Assembly: GCA_012516855.1 (NCBI GenBank)
Contig: JAAYWB010000042.1
Location: 1 to 44,250 of the forward strand
DNA length: 44,250 nucleotides
Source: Candidatus Cloacimonadota bacterium
Lineage (GTDB): Bacteria > Cloacimonadota > Cloacimonadia > Cloacimonadales > Cloacimonadaceae
Direction of reading: 5' to 3'
The notes beneath the pieces were generated by a model. The model ran no database searches and was not told the DNA's origin. It saw only the letters and a list, made by a program, of their open reading frames with translations. Made by a program: the position numbers and the translations under genes. Below are positions 38,301-44,250 of this stretch, one piece after another (positions within the stretch are counted from its first letter, which is position 1; every line of letters begins with the position of its first letter).

Positions 38301-38408
38301 TGGGACGGCACCGATGAGCAGGGACGCGGAGTTTCCTCCGGCATCTACCACTATCGCCTCAGCGACGGCACCCAGGTCCAAAGCAAACGCATGGTCCTGA
38401 TGAAGTGA
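35364..38408 (+). CDS. Secreted repeat protein with FlgD-like C-terminal sorting domain
   Basis: A 1014-residue exported protein of unknown role. The start is a GTG at 35364 behind CAAGGAGAGACAT; the adjoining ATG is out of frame and closes at once. A signal peptide (LIILLLGFIVSLTASLVW) follows. Residues 30-910 hold about a dozen degenerate repeats of the pattern xAWxDxRxxxxDIYAQKxxxxGxxLW, for example IYAQKVNLNGQLLW and DLYGQRIDASGNPVW, likely a beta-propeller-like fold. The last 85 residues are a FlgD-like Ig domain with LLQNHPNPFNPSTGIGF, FNMRGQKVKTL, GSHIAVWDGTDEQGRGVSSG and KRMVLMK, used for outer-membrane export or surface attachment in this bacterial group. It is probably its own transcription unit, ending at a strong terminator. 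Confidence 0.87.
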   Translation: MKNAVLIILLLGFIVSLTASLVWNDAVPIRQGVNIEWFRTGTQTADGCAIYVWSDTKLGERDLWAQKVDAAGNMVWGEPVLIDGKPDRQEDPVITMTSDNNFIIAWIDFSDDLDGNVYAQKIDANGQLLWPAGGKPVCTAGETQIALNMEPDNAGGAYIVWSDSRNPSKDLYGQRIDASGNPVWDLNGIPIANGTGDEEQNTMLPDGQGGLMIAYTHSYVGAEDIFLKRFNPDGTMAWPELVVLSDADGNQGKVRMAALSGGDFVFTWQDQRNTDPDIYAQKVNLNGQLLWPDPFVVYGDSGNPVFAQQQNPRIVATSDNAVIIIWEDKRFNDQHPDLFAQKVSASGNLLWDANGVALSVADFDQVGPRMASDGNGGCYVVWDDLRNGNTPNDDIYAQHLSATGAALWEANGKPVCSAPNQQCSALVKVAGDNVFINWMDIRNGSVGIYYQVYNTAGTAQLALNGEEVFWGLSGDTPLDHYLFLPRANDTVIIWQDTRFANLGYQIYFQFLNPDGSVALEPNGRPVTLSTGYNQLTPSAAVTPDGHIAIAWEDNRNPNPKIYLQLLDPSGNRLWGDTGMELTEMDPLSQKDPRISYFDGNFYVGWSNYDQVNTSYRYHVYGQMIQNNQKQWGPDGVMVSTLSGADLNSECVITDLKENYYTWQNYKPSEFTQSVYVKKVGLDGNAADGWPEAGQMASTHSNYDTNQRFPLTTKTDQGIFVMWQDARGDFVQNYYGQHLSTGGERLWDPLGVNLADYGREQDKPSLVDKDGFRNEIVFAWCENIGGQYDIIAQKYSLAGSPLWGNLGNFVVQKDSTQSNPGLARFDNGGMVIAWVDYFDIESDIYYKYIKSDGSFVQTSPFGDVLSDAGKMQYNPIIVTLGNDAYAIWADGRSSGKTEILGLYAQKLNNETVTGLDPVVPGLEAFRLLQNHPNPFNPSTGIGFQISDPSKSYTLEIFNMRGQKVKTLASGHLERGSHIAVWDGTDEQGRGVSSGIYHYRLSDGTQVQSKRMVLMK

Positions 38409-38441
38409 CCCCTTCCCAATAATCTCAAAACCTTTTCCGCC

Positions 38442-38470
38442 AGAGGCCCCGCTTGTCCGGGGCCTCTCTT
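38442..38470 (+). terminator. Rho-independent terminator after the repeat-protein gene
   Basis: AGAGGCCCC (38442-38450) and GGGGCCTCT (38459-38467) form a perfect 9-bp stem with an 8-base loop, followed by CTTTCTTTGCTTT. Confidence 0.85.
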
Positions 38471-38671
38471 TCTTTGCTTTGGATTTGCCCTTTGCCCCTT
38501 CCCACTCGCCTCTTTTTCGCCTCCCGTTTAGTTCCCGTTTGACAGGCAGGAACTCAACGGGAAATGAATAGGATGTGAATGGGATACGGCAAAGGCTCCA
38601 TATATAGTGGGTAACAAAACGGGGTATTCGTCACAGAAAATCGCGGAAAATGATAATGGATCATGGATAAA

Positions 38672-38970
38672 CTGGATTCCGGGTCAGGCCCGGAATGACG
38701 TAGGTGTGGGGTCGGGTGGTGGTTTATGGGCTATTCCGCCCGGTCTGGATTCCGGGGCAAGCCCGGAATGACGTGGGTGTGGGGTTGGGTGGTGGTTTAT
38801 AGACTATTCTGCTGGTATGGATTCCGGGTCAAGCCCGGAATGACGCGTAAAGGCATTGCCCGGAGAACCGAATATACGTCATCCCGGACGTCACCGAGCC
38901 CGCGAGGTGACATTGATCCGGGATCCATGAATGGATGTACACTGGATTCCGGGTCAAGCTCAGAATGACG
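38672..38970 (+). repeat. Palindromic tandem repeats, about 73-bp period
   Basis: The unit contains TGGATTCCGGGTCAAGCC, then CGGAATGACG: an inner palindrome (TTCCGGG/CCCGGAA) that can fold as a hairpin. Copies begin at 38672, 38745, 38816 and 38942; the first three are joined by a GGTGTGGGG..GGGTGGTGGTTTAT linker. A diverged copy (ATCCCGGACGTCACC...) lies at 38881-38930. Similar palindromes are common as dispersed intergenic repeats in many bacteria. An 80-codon frame across the array is a by-product. The bases 38480-38671 hold no other feature. Confidence 0.8.
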
Positions 38971-38992
38971 TGGGTGTGGGACAAGGCCATGA

Positions 38993-39346
38993 ATTCACAA
39001 ATCCCAAAGTAGGGAGAAAGTAGGGAGATGAGCCTGAAACCCTTTACCAGTATATGTTTCAGGGCTATAGATTCACAAATACGGCCCCTCTTATATCCAG
39101 ACTGATGCAACAAGAGATAGCATATGCAAGATAGTAGCTATCTCTATGAAATATAGATATATCATATATATAATATATTTAATACTTTTATATAATATTA
39201 TATTATATATTCCATTTGCATCCCCCCTGGGGGAGTTCTATGTAATAGAGGGCTGTGAATTGTGAATCTATAGGCTCCAAACCCTGATGCAGAGTACGTT
39301 ATAAGCCATTCTCCCTACTTTCTCCCTACTGGATTGATTTGTGAAT
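38993..39346. repeat. 354-bp foldback element with 88-bp inverted arms
   Basis: Left arm 38993-39080 and right arm 39259-39346 are inverted copies of equal length. Three blocks match: ATTCACAAAT at the outer end, AGTAGGGAGAAAGTAGGGAG in the middle, CTATAGATTCACAA at the inner end. The about 35 bases between the last two blocks differ between arms. Each arm therefore carries ATTCACAA at both ends. The 178-base centre is extremely AT-rich (long ATATA/TTATAT runs at 39150-39215) and has CCCCCCTGGGGG near 39225. No ORF fits inside. It may be a non-autonomous mobile element (MITE-like), a fragment of a replicon or a protein-binding site cluster. Confidence 0.65.
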
Positions 39347-39352
39347 TTATAC

Positions 39353-39377
39353 AAAAAGGGAGGAGTTGCACCCTCCC
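39353..39377 (-). terminator. Rho-independent terminator for the minus-strand lipoprotein gene
   Basis: Read on the minus strand, GGGAGG and CCTCCC (bases 39377-39372 and 39363-39358) pair around an 8-base loop and are followed by TTTTTG. It lies about 70 bases past the stop at 39447. A second 9-bp hairpin (TAAGGCTCT 39423-39431, AGAGCCTTA 39441-39449) overlaps the stop codon but lacks a T-run. Confidence 0.65.
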
Positions 39378-39446
39378 CTGGACAGGTTATTTTTGGGCCC
39401 ATGATTCCATGATAAGGTCATTTAAGGCTCTCTTTCAAATAGAGCC

Positions 39447-40361
39447 TTAGAAAAAAAGTTTCACCCCCAAAGGCCGGTGGTCGGAAATCTGGTTGAAGTA
39501 ATTTTGCCAGCTTCCCATGAATTCATCCACGCGGATCACGCGGCATACGCTGTTGGCATTGTCGAGGGCGTCGAAAAGTTCGTTGGTGACCAGGATGTGG
39601 TCGATGTGGGAAACGTAGGGAGGGTAGGAAACATTGTTATAAGTAGGGGCCAGGGCGATGTGCATGTCCGCGAAGCGGTATTCCTCCGGTTTGTCCAGAA
39701 AGACCCGGAACACGTTGTATTCCTCCGGTTCGGCGATCTGGTCGTTCATATCGCCCACCACGATCACATTGTCATTGGGGAGGTTTTCCACGATATACTG
39801 GTCCAGCATCTGGCAGGCCAGGCGGCGGCGGCATTCCTCGTCCCAAGGGTCGGATTCGTCGATATAGTTGTCGCCATAAGCCTTCAGGTGGTTGTTTATC
39901 ACTTTGAAGTTCCGGCCCTGAAAGTCGAAATCCAGGACGTAGGGCGCACGGGGAAATGGATTGGTTTGGCCCTCGTAGATGGTATAAACGTCGTTTACCC
40001 GGACCACCCGGGTATCGTAAAGATAAGCCAGGCGGTAGCTGCTGGTGGCGTTATAGATATGGGCGGAGTAGTTCGGTATCAGGTTGGCGAGTTCGTGAAA
40101 AGCGGAGCTGTCCATGATTTCCTGGAAGGCGATTATATCAGCCCGCATCTGGGGAATGATCTGGGCTATGGTTTGGATGCTGGCCTGGTCGAGGGGGAAG
40201 GTGCGGAGGTTCCAAGTGACAATTTCCAGAGACTGGTCGGAGCCGAAACTCAGGATGCTCTCGTTATCGCCGGGCACCAACGGGGTGTTGGTCCCGCAAC
40301 TGAAAAGGGCTATCGCGGCCAGCAGGGGCAGCAGGGTGTATCCAAGTGATTTTTTCATCAT
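39447..40361 (-). CDS. Lipoprotein of the endonuclease/exonuclease/phosphatase family
   Basis: A 304-residue exported protein. The N-terminus is a lipoprotein signal (LGYTLLPLLAAIALFSCG) with lipobox LFSC, so Cys21 should be lipid-anchored. The EEP fold follows: LEIVTWNLRTF, IIAFQEIMD with the metal Glu, NNHLKAYG, VVGDMNDQ with Asp/Asn, HIDHILVT and the catalytic SDHRPLGV at the C-terminus. All key residues are kept, so it should be an active metal-dependent phosphodiesterase: a secreted nuclease or a phospholipid/nucleotide phosphatase. Location outside the cytoplasm suggests scavenging of DNA or phosphate. It is transcribed divergently from the C25 peptidase gene. Confidence 0.9.
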   Translation of the reverse strand: MMKKSLGYTLLPLLAAIALFSCGTNTPLVPGDNESILSFGSDQSLEIVTWNLRTFPLDQASIQTIAQIIPQMRADIIAFQEIMDSSAFHELANLIPNYSAHIYNATSSYRLAYLYDTRVVRVNDVYTIYEGQTNPFPRAPYVLDFDFQGRNFKVINNHLKAYGDNYIDESDPWDEECRRRLACQMLDQYIVENLPNDNVIVVGDMNDQIAEPEEYNVFRVFLDKPEEYRFADMHIALAPTYNNVSYPPYVSHIDHILVTNELFDALDNANSVCRVIRVDEFMGSWQNYFNQISDHRPLGVKLFF

Positions 40362-40385
40362 CTGTCCAATTATCTTCTTTAAGAG

Positions 40386-40414
40386 ATTATAACTGAAGCA
40401 AGAAACTTTCCAAA
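40386..40414 (-). promoter_or_regulatory. Promoter candidate for the EEP lipoprotein gene
   Basis: On the minus strand TATAAT (40391-40386) is preceded after 17 bases by TTTGGA (40414-40409), a partial -35. It lies 25 bases upstream of the ATG at 40361. Confidence 0.5.
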
Positions 40415-40493
40415 TGTCACCTAATTATCAAAGCGGAGAGATTACGGAATGAAACTTGCATACTGGTATCACCAGTATCATGGGAGGATACCA

Positions 40494-43400
40494 ATGAGAT
40501 ATTACTTATTGATAGTCATAATGCTTTCCCTGGGCGTGCTTTACGCCGCAGCCGGGGATGTTTGCCAAACCACCGCCTCCGGGCTCTCCGCGCGCCTGCA
40601 GAATCTGCGTCTGTCCCCTCTGGAAGCCACTGACAGCGATGATCCCGAGTTTCCGGAAACCACCCTGCTTTCGCGCACCTATGCCCTGCCCTTCCAAAGC
40701 GTGGAGCTTAGTGTGCAGAGCCTGGAATGGAAGGTTTTCGACCGGAACGGGAATTTCCTTTACAGCGAACAGAACAGGAACCTGGACGCCCTGAGCGTCG
40801 GCAACAGCTTCAGCTTCCGCGAGATGCGCGGCTTCACCGTGCTCGTCGAAACCCAGATCGACGACGGAGAAAGCATCCGGACCCTCACGAACGCGGAGTT
40901 CTCCCTGGCCGGACAACAACCCATCCCCCTGCCCCAAAGCGTCTCTCCCGCCTTCATTGACGCCTACCGGGAACTGGCGGACAACTTTGACACCTCCTAC
41001 CTGCGCGATTTGCCCGTGGCCCGCCCCAAAATGCTGATTCTCAGCCACGACAACCTGGCCAATTACCAAACCAGCTTCGTGCAGTGGAAACGCCAGCAAG
41101 GATTTGACGTTTACGTGGCGTATCCCGGCGAAATCGGCAGCACCCTCACCGACTACCGCAACTTCATCCAAAACCACTACCAGCAGTATCACTGCGATTA
41201 CCTGCTGCTGCTGGGCGACGTTACGGGCCAGGGTTCCTACACCATCCCCACCGCATTTTACCCCTCTCCGGAATACGCGGAAAACGACGCCGATGACCAC
41301 CAGTACACGCTTCTGGAAGGCGATGACTATTTCCCGGAGATGCTGGTGGGCCGAATGTCTTTCAACGACATCTCGGAATTCCTGACCATGGCGAACAAAT
41401 CCGTGAGTTATGAAAGCACTCCGTTCATGAACAACACCGCCTGGATGACCCGCGGTCTGGCAGTGGCCGGAAACTACGCGGAAGGCGGCTTGCGGCCCGT
41501 TTCCCCGGTGCATATGTCACGCTGGCTGCGCGACAAGATGCTGGATCACGGATACGCCGCTGTGGACACCGTTTTCTACCCTCCCACCTATCCGGGCACC
41601 TCCTCCATCACCGCTTCCATCAACCAGGGCGTGCAGTTCGTCAGCTACCGGGGCTGGGGCGACGCCAACGGCTGGCACTACCCCTCCTTCCACAATCCGG
41701 ATCTCAATTCAACGGTCAACGGCCCCCGCATGCCGGTGGTCTTTTCCATCGTCTGCAACACAGGCGATTTCGCCAATTCCGTGAACCCCAGCTTTGGCGA
41801 AAAGTGGATGCGGATGGGCAGCGTGGCCCAGCCCAACGGCTGCGTGGCCTTTGTTGGCCCCTCAGACCTGCATACCAAGACCAGGCTGAACAACTCCATC
41901 TCCAGCGGCGCTTTTCGCAGCATCTTTGACTATGGGGTGCGCGGCTTCGGCTCCAGCGTGCTGATGGGCAAGATCGAGCTTTACAAGAATTTCCCCAACG
42001 AAATCGGCCCCAACCAGTATGTGGCCTTCTATTACCACGTTTACAACCTCCAGGGGGACCCCAGCCTCAAGATGTGGGTGCTGGTGCCCGGAAGCATCCC
42101 GGAAAGCGTGATCGAGGGCGGGCTGACCTTCTCCCCCAGCGCCTCCCACATCCGGATCAACGCCCCGGCCAACCTCGGCGCGATGGTGACCGGAACCCGT
42201 GATGGCATAAATTACACCCACGCCCAGGTGAAAAACGGCTTCGCCATCCTGCCCCTTGACCCTCAGCAGAGCGGAGACCTGACCATCACGGTGTCGCAGG
42301 AGAATTTCCTGCCCCTGGTGCGCACCCTCAGCCCCAGCGAACCCGCCGGGATCGGCATCACCGCCAACAACGCGGCTCAGCAGACCCTGAATCCAAACAG
42401 TGTCTTCGAAGCTGAGGTCACGCTGAAAAACTTCTCCGCCGCGCCAGTCACGCTGAATGAACTTGACATCAGCGCGGACGAATACGCGACAGTGGACTAC
42501 AACCACAGCCCCTTCACCCTGGCCGCCGGCGAAACCCAATCGATCAATTTCACCATCACTGGCCACGCGGACATAGTTCCCCGCCGGCACATATCCTTCA
42601 CCCTGCAAAGCGCCGCGACAAACCTGGAACAGCAGTTCCAGATGTATGGCGGCGGAGCGGAATTCACCATCCTGAACGCTTCCGGGCTCATTTCCATCGG
42701 CGGAACCTCCAGCGTGGAATTCCAGGTGATGAACACCAGCGCCAGCCCCCTCAGCGACGCCCTTGCGCAGTGCGTCTCCCTCACCGGCGCGGCAAACTTT
42801 GAGAACGGCGGAAGCGCGAACCTGGGCAACTTCGGCCCCGGCGAGACCAAGACATTCAGCGTCGATATCACGGTGGGCTCCGAAGCCTGGCATGGCCGCA
42901 ACCTGCCCATGAAAATGGTGGTGAGCTCAAACGGATATTCCAACACCGCTTTCTATAGCCTCACCGCCGGAACGCCGGCCACCACTTCTCCCACCGGACC
43001 TGACGAATACGGCTATTTCGCCTATGACAGCTTCGATGCCGGCTTTGCCCAAACCCCGGTTTACAACTGGATCGAGACCGATCCCGCCCTGGGCGGGCAG
43101 GGGACGGTTTGGGAGGTGATGGACGACGGTTCACTCACGGTTGACCTGCCTTTCAGTTTCCGCTTCTACGGCCGCGAATACAATCACGTAACCATGTGCT
43201 CAAACGGCTGGATCTCGCTGCTGCCCACCGACATGGTGGATTTCTACAACTGCTACATCCCTGCCGCGCTGGGCCCTTACGCCATGATCGCCGGCTATTG
43301 GGACGACCTCAAAGGCATGAAAACCGGCGACAACACCTTCAGCAACATGCGCCTGATCCGCTGGCACGACGCCGCCAACAACCGCTACATCGTGCAATGG

Positions 43401-43988
43401 AACGACGCCTACAACCAATACAACATAGACTTGATGGAAAACGCCTCCCTGGAGAAATTCCAGATCATCCTCTATCCCCAGGCCGACCGTGACGGCGACA
43501 TCGTGGTCCAGTACCACACCGTGGACAATCCCGGCCTCACCACCAATTACTGCACAGTGGGCATCGAAAACCACACCCAGACAGTTGGCCTCGGCTACAC
43601 TCACGGCAACGTCTATCCGCCCACAGCCACACCCCTGCAGGCAGGTCTGGCCATAAAATTCACCACCCTGGCCCCGGACAGCTATGTGGCCGCAAACGAT
43701 CCGGTGGCCGTGCCTTTCGCGCTGGAACAGAATTATCCCAATCCCTTCAATCCCAGCACCACCCTTTCCTTCAGCCTCGCCCAAAGCGGTCAGGCACGCC
43801 TGGCCGTCTATAACACCAAGGGCCAACTGATCAGGACCCTGGTGGATTCAGAACTTTCCGGCGGCAAGCACAGCGTTGTCTGGAACGGACTCGACGAAGC
43901 CGGAAAGTCCGTAAGTTCGGGGGTGTATCTCTACAAACTGGAGACCGCCGGAGCCAGCCAGACCCGCAGAATGCTGCTGATGAAATAA
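40494..43988 (+). CDS. Gingipain-type (C25) peptidase-like secreted protein with sorting domain
   Basis: A 1164-residue secreted protein. The ATG at 40494 follows GGGAGGATACCA and leads directly into a signal peptide (RYYLLIVIMLSLGVLYAAA); the ATG 15 codons upstream is possible but less apt. Residues 60-160 resemble a propeptide. The C25 domain runs about 175-540: KMLILSHDNLANY, DYLLLLGDVTG, EMLVGRMSF and FSIVCNTGDF, with C421 as the candidate nucleophile. The usual catalytic GHG reads GWG (W388). Ig-like domains follow (550-820), then a region with PFSFRFYGREYNHVTMCSNG (about 880-1060). A FlgD-like sorting domain with LEQNYPNPFNPSTTLSF, YNTKGQLIRTL and RRMLLMK ends it. It may be a cell-surface protease or a dead adhesin-like relative. 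Confidence 0.85.
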   Translation: MRYYLLIVIMLSLGVLYAAAGDVCQTTASGLSARLQNLRLSPLEATDSDDPEFPETTLLSRTYALPFQSVELSVQSLEWKVFDRNGNFLYSEQNRNLDALSVGNSFSFREMRGFTVLVETQIDDGESIRTLTNAEFSLAGQQPIPLPQSVSPAFIDAYRELADNFDTSYLRDLPVARPKMLILSHDNLANYQTSFVQWKRQQGFDVYVAYPGEIGSTLTDYRNFIQNHYQQYHCDYLLLLGDVTGQGSYTIPTAFYPSPEYAENDADDHQYTLLEGDDYFPEMLVGRMSFNDISEFLTMANKSVSYESTPFMNNTAWMTRGLAVAGNYAEGGLRPVSPVHMSRWLRDKMLDHGYAAVDTVFYPPTYPGTSSITASINQGVQFVSYRGWGDANGWHYPSFHNPDLNSTVNGPRMPVVFSIVCNTGDFANSVNPSFGEKWMRMGSVAQPNGCVAFVGPSDLHTKTRLNNSISSGAFRSIFDYGVRGFGSSVLMGKIELYKNFPNEIGPNQYVAFYYHVYNLQGDPSLKMWVLVPGSIPESVIEGGLTFSPSASHIRINAPANLGAMVTGTRDGINYTHAQVKNGFAILPLDPQQSGDLTITVSQENFLPLVRTLSPSEPAGIGITANNAAQQTLNPNSVFEAEVTLKNFSAAPVTLNELDISADEYATVDYNHSPFTLAAGETQSINFTITGHADIVPRRHISFTLQSAATNLEQQFQMYGGGAEFTILNASGLISIGGTSSVEFQVMNTSASPLSDALAQCVSLTGAANFENGGSANLGNFGPGETKTFSVDITVGSEAWHGRNLPMKMVVSSNGYSNTAFYSLTAGTPATTSPTGPDEYGYFAYDSFDAGFAQTPVYNWIETDPALGGQGTVWEVMDDGSLTVDLPFSFRFYGREYNHVTMCSNGWISLLPTDMVDFYNCYIPAALGPYAMIAGYWDDLKGMKTGDNTFSNMRLIRWHDAANNRYIVQWNDAYNQYNIDLMENASLEKFQIILYPQADRDGDIVVQYHTVDNPGLTTNYCTVGIENHTQTVGLGYTHGNVYPPTATPLQAGLAIKFTTLAPDSYVAANDPVAVPFALEQNYPNPFNPSTTLSFSLAQSGQARLAVYNTKGQLIRTLVDSELSGGKHSVVWNGLDEAGKSVSSGVYLYKLETAGASQTRRMLLMK

Positions 43989-44044
43989 TACCTGGACATG
44001 AATCAGGCTTGGCGCGCTTAGTTGCCTGCCGGCCTGTTAACATT

Positions 44045-44078
44045 GCAGCGGATGGATATCTTCCTCCGCTGCTTTTTT
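44045..44078 (+). terminator. Rho-independent terminator after the C25 peptidase gene
   Basis: GCAGCGGA (44045-44052) and TCCGCTGC (44065-44072) form a perfect 8-bp stem with a 12-base loop, followed by TTTTTT. The remaining bases to 44250 show no convincing gene. Confidence 0.85.
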
Positions 44079-44250
44079 CGGGCTCTCATTCGGCTCTCTT
44101 CAAACCGGATTGTTCAAACCGAGCGCTGCTACCTCTGTCCAGGCGGTCGCTGTACCGCTATTTTCCCCGGAGCCTGGCGTATAGCGAACGTAGTGAGCAT
44201 GGACGACAGGAGGCATTGGAATAATCATTCCTTGCTGGCGTCGATGCTCG

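Noticed and set aside
38726-38968. 80-codon protein gene
   Set aside because: The frame is made of the tandem palindromic repeats and has no ribosome binding site.
39477-40349. 290-codon plus-strand gene
   Set aside because: It is antisense to the EEP lipoprotein, which has a signal peptide, lipobox and all catalytic motifs; the plus frame has none.
40506-41513. 335-codon minus-strand gene, and similar long antisense frames in the GC-rich half
   Set aside because: High GC keeps antisense frames open by chance; these lack family motifs and overlap well-supported genes.

Overview
The window looks like a piece of a Candidatus Cloacimonadota-type (Cloacimonas-like) or related FCB-group chromosome. 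The basis is indirect. Two large secreted proteins end in the FlgD-like, NPFNPST-containing C-terminal sorting domain common in that group. There is also a gingipain-type (C25) peptidase and a GC-rich block of tightly overlapping housekeeping genes. No rRNA or tRNA gene is visible, so the taxon is an inference.

Layout. (1) Bases 1-1355 hold most of an IS256-family insertion sequence on the minus strand, cut by the left edge. (2) Bases 1562-24162 are an AT-richer accessory island, all on the plus strand. Its first operon (1636-10391) encodes an unknown protein, an AAA+ ATPase with an Asn in Walker B, a protein with two PD-(D/E)XK-like nuclease motifs, a HELAH zinc-protease-like protein, a Sel1-repeat protein, a shrunken DnaE-like PHP protein without the polymerase aspartates, a PD-(D/E)XK-like protein and an AbiJ-N-like protein. 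I recognise no named system with this gene order; it is the best candidate here for something undescribed. The second operon (10671-21097) encodes a SNF2-type helicase with a DUF3883-like end, a RhuM-family protein, a DUF1156 DNA methyltransferase and a DUF499 ATPase, a helicase-methylase-ATPase type of anti-phage system. Both operons start behind the same unusual motif, an inverted AATGAGA...TCTCATT whose right arm runs into TTGACA. A third module (21098-24162) has a structured leader with a 14-codon ORF, a HEPN-like protein and a UvrD-like helicase. (3) Bases 24167-25549 are a complete IS5-family insertion sequence. The island therefore lies between two unrelated insertion sequences.

(4) From about 25.8 kb the DNA becomes clearly GC-richer and looks like core genome. 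A coupled operon carries aspartate kinase, methionyl-tRNA synthetase, a SpoIID-like protein, Hsp33, an FG-GAP/ASPIC protein and guanine deaminase (25819-35281). It is followed by a 1014-residue secreted repeat protein with a sorting domain and a strong terminator. (5) Bases 38409-39446 are a repeat-rich intergenic region with palindromic tandem repeats and a symmetric 354-bp foldback element with 88-bp arms around an AT-rich centre. (6) The right end holds a minus-strand lipoprotein of the endonuclease/exonuclease/phosphatase family and a divergent C25-type peptidase in which the usual catalytic GHG motif reads GWG.

Functional picture: the left half combines DNA-targeting enzymes (nucleases, helicases, a methyltransferase) with NTPases and candidate toxins (HEPN, AbiJ-like), typical of a defence island. 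The right half is metabolism, translation, redox stress and cell-surface proteins. All function calls come from reading motifs by eye; no database search was run.
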